11,823 nucleotides of DNA from JBPCPM01 sp050999155 (lineage in GTDB: Bacteria; Actinomycetota; Thermoleophilia; Solirubrobacterales; 70-9): the NCBI GenBank assembly GCA_050999155.1, contig JBPCPM010000129.1:1-11823 (forward strand). The letters run 5' to 3'. Below are positions 6,338 through 11,823 of this stretch, in pieces (positions within the stretch are counted from its first letter, which is position 1; each line of letters begins with the position of its first letter). The notes below the pieces were generated by a model that saw only the letters and a list, made by a program, of their open reading frames with translations, made no database searches and was not told the DNA's origin. Made by a program: the position numbers and the translations under genes.

Positions 6338-7036
6338 TCAGGACGACACGCCCTCCAGGCGACGGGCGGTGAGGTCCTTGAGCCACTGCACGAACTCCGG
6401 GCGGCTCTGCCAGTCGGCCGTGAACTGCTCGGTCCCCGAGGTCGTCAGCGGGTGGCCGAGCATCTGGCGCAGCACCTTCGACGGCACCGTGGAGATCTCG
6501 CACCCCAGCTTGGCGGCGGCAACCGCGTGTTCGGGGTGGCGGATCGAGGCGGCGATGATCTGCGAGGTCACGCCGCCGGCCCGGAAGGCCTGGACGATCT
6601 CGCCGACCACGGCGGTCGAGTCGATCGAGATGTCGTCGAGGCGTCCCATGAAGCAGCTCACGAACGTGGCCCCCGCCGAGGCGGCGAGCAGGGCCTGGCT
6701 GGGCGAGAAGACCAGCGTGACGTTGACAGCGATGGTGTCGGCGGTCAGTTCATGCGTCGCCTCGAGGCCGGCCTCGCAGAACGGCACCTTGACGGTGACG
6801 TGGGGGTGCAGCTCCGCCAGCGCCCGACCCTCGTCGATCATCGACCGGGCGTCGTCGGAGACAACCTCGGCCGAGACGGGCCCGTCGACCAGCTCGCAGA
6901 TCCGCCGCACGATGTCCCCCGGGTCGCCCTGCTCCTTGGCCAGCAGGCTGGGGTTGGTCGCCGCGCCGGCGAGGATGCCCCAGCGGGTGATCTCCTCCAC
7001 CTCGGCGACGCTGCCGGTGTCGATGAACAGGCGCAT
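6338..7036 (-). CDS. tal: Transaldolase, TalC/FSA subfamily
   Basis: The 232-residue protein is a single TIM barrel of the short transaldolase group. Motifs are MRLFIDTGSVAEVEEI at the first strand, GAATNPSLLAKE (24-35) with the conserved Thr-Asn-Pro, and the Schiff-base lysine K83 in VTVKVPF. CFMGRLDD (128-135) and a C-terminal phosphate-binding region (QIIAASIRHPEH, then CEISTVPSKVL) follow. It transfers a dihydroxyacetone unit between sugar phosphates in the pentose phosphate pathway. Two residues that separate the enzymes of this family favour transaldolase over fructose-6-phosphate aldolase: Glu57 (SAEVV, Gln in the aldolase) and Phe129 (Tyr in the aldolase). The cytosolic enzyme is expected to be oligomeric. 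A strong ribosome binding site precedes it. The GntR gene ends 65 bases upstream. Confidence 0.93.
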   Translation of the reverse strand: MRLFIDTGSVAEVEEITRWGILAGAATNPSLLAKEQGDPGDIVRRICELVDGPVSAEVVSDDARSMIDEGRALAELHPHVTVKVPFCEAGLEATHELTADTIAVNVTLVFSPSQALLAASAGATFVSCFMGRLDDISIDSTAVVGEIVQAFRAGGVTSQIIAASIRHPEHAVAAAKLGCEISTVPSKVLRQMLGHPLTTSGTEQFTADWQSRPEFVQWLKDLTARRLEGVSS

Positions 7037-7042
7037 CGAAAA

Positions 7043-7048
7043 CTCCTT
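7043..7048 (-). promoter_or_regulatory. Ribosome binding site of transaldolase
   Basis: AAGGAG on the minus strand ends 6 bases before the ATG at 7036. It is the best Shine-Dalgarno sequence in the window and fixes the start. Confidence 0.7.
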
Positions 7049-7101
7049 GTCGGGGGCTGGCTGGTGGACCTACAATGGCGCGCCGCGCCGATGGAAGTCC
7101 G

Positions 7102-7848
7102 TCAGGCGGCCGACACGCGGGGAAACCCCTGCTCAGGGGCGGCTCGTAGCTCGGGGTACAGATCAGCGAACAGCAGCTCGGTGCCGCGGATGTGCTCGCG
7201 GGTGACCGCGAGCGCCGTGTCGAGATCCTGCGTGCGCATGGCCTCGACCAGGGCCCGGTGGCTCTCGTTGGACTGACGGCGAATCTCGTGCGGCAGCTGG
7301 CACAGCAGGTCGCTCATCCGCTCCTGGGACTCGGTCATCCCCTCGACGAGGCGCCGCGACCCGGATGCCTGCGCGACCCCGAGGTGGAACTCGATGTCCG
7401 CACGGCGAAACTCCTCGCAGCTCTGGACCCGGTCCATCTCTGCGATCGGCTCCTCCAGGACGTCGAACACCCCCGGCTCGGTCCGCCGGATCGCGAGGGT
7501 CACCGCGCCCAGCTCGACCCCCAGGCGGTAGGCCAGCTGGTCTTGCACCGTGGCCCAGGGAAGGGGGGTCGGGTCGGCCATGGGAGGCGCCTGGGCGACG
7601 AACGTCCCACCCCGGCGGCCCCGCTGGGCGACCAGGTACCCCGTCGAGACCAGCTCGGTGAGGGCCGCACGCAAGGTCGAGCGCGAAATCGCCAGCTGGC
7701 AGGCGAGCGTGCGCTCGGGCGGCAGCTGGCTCTCGGGCTCCAGCAGCCCGACCTTGATCGCACGGGTGAGCCGATCGATCGTCTCGTCGAACGTGGTCGG
7801 ACGGCGAACGGGCTCGAAGACCGCATTGACGGCGTCGGCACGGTTCAT
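7102..7848 (-). CDS. FadR-type GntR-family transcriptional regulator (FCD, metal-type)
   Basis: I choose ATG 7848 (248 residues). An upstream TTG at 7887 would add 13 residues that read through a promoter-like hexamer. The N-terminal winged helix (about 18-84) has the GntR pattern: AIKVGLLEPESQLPPERTLACQLAISRSTLRAALTEL, then the wing GRRGGTFV. The C-terminal FCD domain (about 103-225) keeps the metal ligands of this class, namely D151 and H155 (ADIEFHLGVAQASG), H197 (ESHRAL) and H219 (REHI). Such FCD proteins bind a divalent metal and often an organic acid, and leave DNA when the ligand binds. RidA lies 48 bases upstream and transaldolase 65 bases downstream, so either is a plausible target along with the gene itself. 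Confidence 0.93.
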   Translation of the reverse strand: MNRADAVNAVFEPVRRPTTFDETIDRLTRAIKVGLLEPESQLPPERTLACQLAISRSTLRAALTELVSTGYLVAQRGRRGGTFVAQAPPMADPTPLPWATVQDQLAYRLGVELGAVTLAIRRTEPGVFDVLEEPIAEMDRVQSCEEFRRADIEFHLGVAQASGSRRLVEGMTESQERMSDLLCQLPHEIRRQSNESHRALVEAMRTQDLDTALAVTREHIRGTELLFADLYPELRAAPEQGFPRVSAA

Positions 7849-7855
7849 CCGAACC

Positions 7856-7861
7856 ACGGTA
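7856..7861 (-). promoter_or_regulatory. Candidate -10 element of the GntR gene (leaderless)
   Basis: The minus strand reads TACCGT, then GGTTCGG (7 bases), then the ATG at 7848, with no Shine-Dalgarno sequence. The hexamer lies inside one arm of an inverted repeat, as expected of an autorepressed promoter. Confidence 0.4.
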
Positions 7862-7897
7862 GCGCCGCAATGCGATTCACCGCGCAACGACTACCGT
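7856..7897. promoter_or_regulatory. Paired inverted arms, candidate GntR operator
   Basis: ACGGTAG at 7856-7862 and its exact reverse complement CTACCGT at 7891-7897 flank 28 bases between ridA and the GntR start. One arm overlaps the candidate -10 and the other the ridA stop. The centre spacing is 35 bp. Autoregulation is inferred. Confidence 0.4.
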
Positions 7898-8286
7898 CAA
7901 GCGGGAAGTGCGACGACCGCGTCGATCTCGACCTCGGCGCCTCGCGGCAGCGCGGCAACCCCCACCGCCACCCGGGCCGGCGGGTCGTCGGCGAAGACCT
8001 GCGCGTAGGCTTCGTTGACCGCGGAGAACTGCTCCATGTCCGTGAGGTAGACGGTGACGCGAACCGCGTCGCTGAGCGCCGTGCCTGCCGCCTCGCACAC
8101 AGCCTCGAGGTTGCGCAGGCACTGCAGCGCCTGGGCGGCGGCGTCGCCGGTGACGAGGTCGCCCGACACGGGGTCGAGCGGCAGCTGCCCCGCGCACCAC
8201 AGAAGGCCCTGTGCCTTGACCGCGTGGCAGTACGGGCCCATGACGGTCGGAGCGCCCGGCGCGGTGATCGTGGTCCTGCCGGCCAT
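7897..8286 (-). CDS. ridA: RidA-family enamine/imine deaminase (YjgF/YER057c/UK114)
   Basis: The 129-residue protein matches the family length and fold. It has GPYCHAVKAQGLLWCAGQLPLD (17-38), the helix AAAQALQCLRNLEAVCEAAG (49-68), VTVYLTDMEQFSAVNEAYAQVF (77-98) and PPARVAVGVAALPRGAEVEIDAVV (102-125). R105, which binds the substrate carboxylate in active RidA proteins, and E120 are both present. Cys107 of the Escherichia coli enzyme is Ala here. RidA hydrolyses reactive 2-aminoacrylate and related enamines formed by PLP enzymes, protecting those enzymes. The protein forms a trimer in the cytosol. The gene is flanked by two FadR-type GntR regulators, so it may serve a specific catabolic or vitamin pathway instead of general housekeeping. 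Confidence 0.92.
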   Translation of the reverse strand: MAGRTTITAPGAPTVMGPYCHAVKAQGLLWCAGQLPLDPVSGDLVTGDAAAQALQCLRNLEAVCEAAGTALSDAVRVTVYLTDMEQFSAVNEAYAQVFADDPPARVAVGVAALPRGAEVEIDAVVALPA

Positions 8287-8296
8287 CGAGCGCCCA

Positions 8297-8302
8297 AGGC
8301 TA
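8297..8302 (-). promoter_or_regulatory. Candidate -10 element of ridA
   Basis: The minus strand reads TAGCCT, then 10 bases, then the ATG at 8286. A start 6-9 bases after the hexamer would give a leader of at most 4 bases. No Shine-Dalgarno sequence is visible. Confidence 0.3.
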
Positions 8303-8357
8303 GGCCATCGGCCGGAGGTGGCCGGCCGGCCCTGGGGCGGGTTCGCCCTGCCGCAGG

Positions 8358-9092
8358 TCAGCTTGTGGCGGGGTCGCGCGGCGGCGTCGGATCGACGGCG
8401 TAGGCGGCAGACTCGTGCAGGCGCAGCTCCTGGGCGGCGGCCAGCCGTCCGGCGGCGCTCTCGGCCGACCGGGCATCTCCGGACTCGATGCAGTCGATGA
8501 CCGTCTCGTACATCGGCACGAGCTCCGACGGCCGCACCGTCAGCGCGGTGAACAGCTCCGGGTCGGCGTCGCTGACCTGGCGCATCGAGTTGAACATCAA
8601 GGCGAACACGACGTTGCCGCTGGCGTGGGCGATCTGCTGGCAAAACCGGAGGTCCAGCTGGCTCGCGTCCTCCTCGTCGCCGAGGCGCCGGATGCCGTCG
8701 ACCGTGGCGCGCAGCTCGGCGATCGTCTCCGGGGCGCGCCGCTCGGCGGCCAGGCAGCTCGCCTGACCCAACAGCAGGCGACGGGCCTCCAGGGCCGAGT
8801 CGAGAATCTCGGGGCTCAGCGACGCCGATTGGCCGATGGAGGCCAGCACGTCGAGCCCCGCATGGGTCCGCCAGTCGAGCACGCGCATCGCGTCCCCGTG
8901 GCGGACGTCGATGACACCAAGCTGCTCGAGGCGTTTGAGGGCCTCGCGAACGGGCCCCATGTTGACCCCGAGCTCGGCGGCCAGGCGACGCTGCGTGGGC
9001 AGCTTGTCCCCGGGCGCCAGGGCACCTGAAAACATCCGGGAGCAGAGGTCCCGGAAGACGCGATCGGATGCTGTGCCGCTGCGAGCTGCCAT
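8358..9092 (-). CDS. FadR-type GntR-family transcriptional regulator (metal ligands lost)
   Basis: The 244-residue protein has a winged helix (about 10-71): FSGALAPGDKLPTQRRLAAELGVNMGPVREALKRLEQLGVIDVRHG. The FCD-type helical domain (about 93-225) starts with LSPEILDSALEARRLLLGQASCLAA. The usual metal motif D-x3-H is D147-x3-C151 here (LDLRFCQQIAHASGN). The later His positions are replaced too: MYETVIDCIESGD has Tyr and AAGRLAA has Arg. Effector binding is therefore probably metal-free, as in FadR itself. The C-terminus (DPTPPRDPATS) looks disordered. It lies 38 bases after the EcfS stop and 71 bases before ridA, so it may regulate the transporter, ridA or both. A strong inverted repeat sits directly before its start. 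No Shine-Dalgarno sequence is present. Confidence 0.92.
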   Translation of the reverse strand: MAARSGTASDRVFRDLCSRMFSGALAPGDKLPTQRRLAAELGVNMGPVREALKRLEQLGVIDVRHGDAMRVLDWRTHAGLDVLASIGQSASLSPEILDSALEARRLLLGQASCLAAERRAPETIAELRATVDGIRRLGDEEDASQLDLRFCQQIAHASGNVVFALMFNSMRQVSDADPELFTALTVRPSELVPMYETVIDCIESGDARSAESAAGRLAAAQELRLHESAAYAVDPTPPRDPATS

Positions 9093-9101
9093 GAGAGAGT
9101 C

Positions 9102-9127
9102 GGCAGGGTCGCTGATGTAACCCTGCC
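9102..9127. promoter_or_regulatory. Perfect 8-bp inverted repeat upstream of the GntR gene
   Basis: GGCAGGGT (9102-9109) and its exact complement ACCCTGCC (9120-9127) flank 10 bases in the 38-base gap between ecfS and the GntR start. As RNA it forms a hairpin ending 9 bases before the ATG. As DNA the arm centres are 18 bp apart. No T-run follows on the minus strand, so an operator or leader element is more likely than a terminator. Confidence 0.5.
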
Positions 9128-9130
9128 TTA

Positions 9131-9790
9131 CTAGTAGCTACCCCAAGGTAACGTCGGGGATGCGCGATCCTGCTCCTCCTTGGCGCGCCAGCGGACCTCG
9201 AAACGGGCCCGAAATCGTTGCAGGATGCTCAGCAGCGCCGGCCCGGCCAACAGAGCGAATGCTGCATTGCCGACGGCATGGGCAAGGTCGAAGGGAAGGG
9301 ACCTCGCCTGGAGGACCGCGAGCTGGGCCGATGCGGCTTCCGAACCGCCGACGGTGACCAGCGACAGGTTCATGAACGCGCCGAACAGCAGACCCGCGGC
9401 AGCACCCACGGCGGCGAGCGTCCAGCGGCTCGGGGAGCGGCCCAGCAGGTGGGCGAGGCCGGCCCCGGCGACGCCGATCAGCCCCCAGGCCGCCATCTGC
9501 CACGGCGTCCACGGTCCCTGGCCGAGGAACAGGTTCGAGATCAGGGCGGCGAGCGATCCGACCATGAACCCAGGCCCGGCACCCAGCGCCCAGCCGCAGA
9601 TCAGCACGATGTCCGTCGTCGCGACGACGTTGGGAAACGGCGCCAACGCCAGCCGGCCGGCAACCGCGAGCGCGGCCATCGACGCGACCAGCGCGACCGT
9701 CTGTGCCGATGGGCGCGACCGCTCGTACCAGGCGAACCCGGCTGCCAGCCCGACGCCGAGCAGCAGCGCGCTGGCCACGGTCCAGCTCAC
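9131..9790 (-). CDS. ECF transporter S component (substrate-binding membrane protein)
   Basis: The 219-residue protein starts at GTG 9790, overlapping the EcfA stop by 4 bases (GTGA). It has about six or seven membrane helices (roughly 4-21, 30-50, 58-72, 74-91, 95-115, 123-150 and 172-192). The helix at 30-50 carries A36-x3-A40 and A40-x3-A44, the small-residue motif through which S components contact EcfT. The segment APFPNVVATTDIVLICGWALG, with SNLFLGQGPWTPWQM after it, is typical of a group of actinobacterial S components. I cannot name the substrate; vitamins such as riboflavin or cobalamin are transported by related proteins. The C-terminal tail (RARFEVRWRAKEEQD) is charged and cytosolic. 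With EcfA and EcfT in the same operon this is a dedicated (group I) ECF importer. Confidence 0.85.
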   Translation of the reverse strand: MSWTVASALLLGVGLAAGFAWYERSRPSAQTVALVASMAALAVAGRLALAPFPNVVATTDIVLICGWALGAGPGFMVGSLAALISNLFLGQGPWTPWQMAAWGLIGVAGAGLAHLLGRSPSRWTLAAVGAAAGLLFGAFMNLSLVTVGGSEAASAQLAVLQARSLPFDLAHAVGNAAFALLAGPALLSILQRFRARFEVRWRAKEEQDRASPTLPWGSY

Positions 9791-11457
9791 CTCATCTTCC
9801 CCACCCCGGCCCCGACGATCGGCGCGGCGTGTGCCTGGAGCCGGGCGACGCCGTCGTCAACGGTGACCGCTCCGGGCACCGCCAGCACCCGCGCGATCTC
9901 GGTCGAGAAGTACCAGCCGCCCGAGAGCACATCGCCCACCAAGCCGTCGGCCAGCACCCGCCCCTCGCCGACCAACACCACCCGCTCGGCAAAGCGCGCG
10001 GCGAACTCCACGTCGTGGGTGGCCACGACGACCGCCGCCCCGTCGGCCGCCAGGCCGCAGACCATGCGCGTGAGCTCGTCCTTGCGCACCGAGTCCATGC
10101 CCCGAGTGGGCTCGTCGAGCAGCACAGTGCCCCCCGGCGGGCGCCCGGCGAGCACGAGGGCCAAGGCGAGCCGCTGCTGCTCGCCGCCGGAGAGCTGCCG
10201 GGGGTCGGCGTTCTCGCGGCCGGCCAAGCCGACCCGATCCAACCACGCCGCTCCCTCTGCGCCCGGCAGCTCGTCGGCCACGCGTTCGCGGACGAGGTAG
10301 TCGGAGGGCGTCTGGGTCAGCAGGGCGACGTCGCCGTTGGCGCGCACCGTGCCGCGGCGAGGCTCGAGGAGGCCGGCCGCGCACCGCAACAACGTGCTCT
10401 TGCCCGCGCCGTTTCGGCCCATCAAGGCCACCCGCTCACCGGCGGCGACCCGCAGGTCGAGGCCTCGCAAGACCTCGGTCGTCTCTCCGGCGTCAGTGTG
10501 CTCGAACCACAGGCCGCGCGCCTGGAGGCTGGGCGCCGGTCCCGAGCGCCCTTTGGGAAACCGCGAGCGCCGGGGGCGGTGCGGCTCCGCGGCCGTGGCA
10601 GGCGCCGGATCGGCGTCTCGCGCCGGAGCCAGCCCGCGCTCGCGCAGGGTGGCCCGCGCCTGCTTGACCCCGCAGGGCAGTGGCTGGAGCCCGAGCGCGC
10701 CGAACAGCCGGGCGGCCGGCGTGGCGAGCGCGGGGTCGTGCTCCAGCGCCCAGGCCTGGCAGGCCTCGGGCTCGCCGTCAAAGGCGAGCTGGCCGTCGGC
10801 GAGCACGATCACCCGGTCGGCGGCGGGCAGGCAGCGCTCGAGCCGGTGCTCCGCGCAGATCACGGTGGTCCCCCAGGTCTCGTTGACGCGGCGCAGCAAC
10901 CCGATCAGCTCGTCGCCGCCGACGGGGTCGAGCTGGGATGTCGGTTCGTCGAGCAGCACGATCGCCGGGCGTGCGACCAGCGCAGCGGCCAGGGCAACCC
11001 GCTGCAGCTCGCCTCCGGACAGGGTGTCGGTGGTGCGGTCCAGCAGGCCGGCGACCCCGAGGGCCAGCGCCGCCTCCTCGACCGCCCGCGCCTGCTCGGC
11101 GGCGCCGACCTCGCGCAGCTCCAGCGGCAGGGCGATCTCGTTGCGGGCCGTCGTCGACAGCGCCTGGGACTCGGGTTCCTGGGCGACGAAGCCCGCCAGG
11201 GTGGAGAACTCCCCTGGACCGCTGTCGCGGAGATCCAGTCCGGCCAGGGTCAGCGAGCCGGTGAACTCGCCCCCGTGGAAGTGCGGGATCAGCCCGCACG
11301 CCGCGCGCAGCAGGCTCGACTTGCCCGATCCCGACCGGCCGGCGAGAACCACGAACTCCCCGTGGCCGATCTCGAGGTCGATGCCGCGCAGCGACGGCTC
11401 CTGCGCCTCGGGGTACCGGTAGCCGACCCGCCGCAGGTGCAGCAGCGCGTCGCTCAT
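9787..11457 (-). CDS. ecfA: Fused EcfA1-A2 ATPase of an ECF transporter
   Basis: The 556-residue protein has two ABC ATPase domains in one chain. Domain 1 has Walker A GRSGSGKS (40-47), Q93, signature LSGGE (146-150), Walker B IVLLDEP (166-172) and H204. Domain 2 has Walker A GRNGAGKS (347-354), Q382, LSGGE (422-426), VLLLDEP-type Walker B around 445-450 and H481. All catalytic motifs are intact in both halves. A Pro/Ala/Arg-rich linker (about 275-310) joins them. Separate EcfA1 and EcfA2 proteins are the rule in Firmicutes, and a fusion is common in actinobacteria. The pair powers EcfT-EcfS vitamin or metal uptake at the membrane. I start at ATG 11457, which overlaps the EcfT stop (ATGA). 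The frame is open upstream to 11661, but that stretch is Arg-rich and lies over the EcfT frame. Confidence 0.93.
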   Translation of the reverse strand: MSDALLHLRRVGYRYPEAQEPSLRGIDLEIGHGEFVVLAGRSGSGKSSLLRAACGLIPHFHGGEFTGSLTLAGLDLRDSGPGEFSTLAGFVAQEPESQALSTTARNEIALPLELREVGAAEQARAVEEAALALGVAGLLDRTTDTLSGGELQRVALAAALVARPAIVLLDEPTSQLDPVGGDELIGLLRRVNETWGTTVICAEHRLERCLPAADRVIVLADGQLAFDGEPEACQAWALEHDPALATPAARLFGALGLQPLPCGVKQARATLRERGLAPARDADPAPATAAEPHRPRRSRFPKGRSGPAPSLQARGLWFEHTDAGETTEVLRGLDLRVAAGERVALMGRNGAGKSTLLRCAAGLLEPRRGTVRANGDVALLTQTPSDYLVRERVADELPGAEGAAWLDRVGLAGRENADPRQLSGGEQQRLALALVLAGRPPGGTVLLDEPTRGMDSVRKDELTRMVCGLAADGAAVVVATHDVEFAARFAERVVLVGEGRVLADGLVGDVLSGGWYFSTEIARVLAVPGAVTVDDGVARLQAHAAPIVGAGVGKMR

Positions 11458-11823
11458 CCGGCCGGCTCCGGGCTCGGTCGCGGCCGTCGGGCAGGCCGGG
11501 CGGCGAAGGGCGCGAGCACGGCGGCGACCAGGACCGCGACCGCCAGCGAGTAGCCGGAGCTCCACTCCACGCGCAGAAGCGGGTACGGGTCGAAGCTCGC
11601 TCCCCCGGCCGCCACGGCGATCACAGCCGCGACGGCGACGAGCCCGGCGGCGAACGCGCACCGGCGGTCGGCCGGCGAGAACGGCTCGGACCGTCGCCTT
11701 CGGGCGCGAGGCCGCTCGAGCCCGTAGCCGCGCAGCTCGAGCGTGGCCGCGACGTCGACCGACCGGTCCAGCGTGCCGACGAGCAGCCGGCGCGCCAGCG
11801 GGCCCCGGCCGGCGGGGGCAGCC
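11454..11823 (-). CDS. ecfT: ECF transporter T component (CbiQ/EcfT), partial at right edge
   Basis: The frame enters from the right edge and gives 122 residues before its TGA, which overlaps the EcfA start by 4 bases (ATGA). It begins in the cytosolic coupling region. RSVDVAATLELRGYG (20-34) is the conserved coupling-helix sequence with the Arg-Gly pair that contacts the ATPases. An Arg-rich loop (PRARRRRSE), two hydrophobic helices (about 55-72 and 91-108) and a Pro/Arg tail follow. EcfT links the ATPases to the S component. The N-terminal membrane part, about half of the protein, lies outside the window. It is the first gene of the visible operon EcfT-EcfA-EcfS. Confidence 0.85.
   Translation of the reverse strand, partial: AAPAGRGPLARRLLVGTLDRSVDVAATLELRGYGLERPRARRRRSEPFSPADRRCAFAAGLVAVAAVIAVAAGGASFDPYPLLRVEWSSGYSLAVAVLVAAVLAPFAARPARRPRPSPEPAG

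Noticed and set aside
7062..7069. GGTCCACC-type half sites before transaldolase as a GntR operator
   Set aside because: The symmetric arms are only 3 bases long, too little to support an operator call.
7071..7076. TACAAT on the plus strand as a -10 box
   Set aside because: No plus-strand gene lies downstream and no -35 box was seen.
7849..7887. TTG start at 7887 for the second GntR gene
   Set aside because: The added residues precede the conserved N-terminus and cover a -10-like hexamer; ATG 7848 is the simpler choice.
8321..8336. GGCCGG repeats between ridA and the GntR gene
   Set aside because: Simple GC palindromes of this kind are expected by chance in this base composition; no T-run follows.
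9703..11553. Long plus-strand open frame (616 codons) opposite EcfA
   Set aside because: It is the antisense shadow of a gene with two full ABC ATPase domains; its protein is Arg/Gln/Gly-rich with no motif, a usual effect of high GC.

Overview
The window is high-GC DNA (about 70% by eye), densely coded, with many GTG starts and 4-base stop/start overlaps. This suggests an actinobacterium, and the gene set (a Rho with a charged arginine/glycine-rich insert, a small TalC-type transaldolase next to rho, a fused-ATPase ECF transporter) would fit the Thermoleophilia/Solirubrobacterales. That placement is an inference, not something shown by a marker gene. Fourteen genes fill the window. Two (at the edges) are partial. 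No gap exceeds 300 bases, and I see no RNA gene, insertion sequence, CRISPR array or integration site.

Left part (1-2015): a TetR regulator (minus, cut by the left edge) diverges from a 161-residue protein of unknown family (plus). That protein converges on a class I SAM methyltransferase (minus). Middle (2094-4784): a minus-strand operon of an OmpR-type response regulator, a minimal membrane-anchored histidine kinase and a CpaB/RcpC-like SAF protein. The kinase starts 2 bases after the regulator stop, and the kinase and CpaB genes overlap by 4 bases, so the three are probably translationally coupled. A SRPBCC-fold protein diverges from this operon.

Right part (4814-11823): everything is on the minus strand. 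In transcription order it runs ECF transporter EcfT (partial), fused EcfA1-A2 ATPase, EcfS substrate-binding protein, FadR-type GntR regulator, RidA enamine/imine deaminase, a second FadR-type GntR regulator, transaldolase, Rho. The three ECF genes overlap by 4 bases each, forming a dedicated transporter of unknown substrate. The regulator-RidA-regulator block lies directly downstream, separated by inverted repeats that look like operators. Transaldolase and rho are neighbours in other bacteria as well.

The most striking observation is in Rho. The N-domain, cold-shock RNA-binding domain, catalytic Glu and Walker B Asp are recognisable, but the Walker A lysine is arginine, the Q-loop is collapsed, and the R-loop lysine is missing. 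This looks like a diverged Rho with altered ATPase/translocation, or a regulatory paralogue. A second theme is initiation: several genes have a TAnnnT hexamer 7-10 bases before the start codon and no Shine-Dalgarno sequence, as expected for leaderless transcripts. Only transaldolase and the SRPBCC gene have strong ribosome binding sites.
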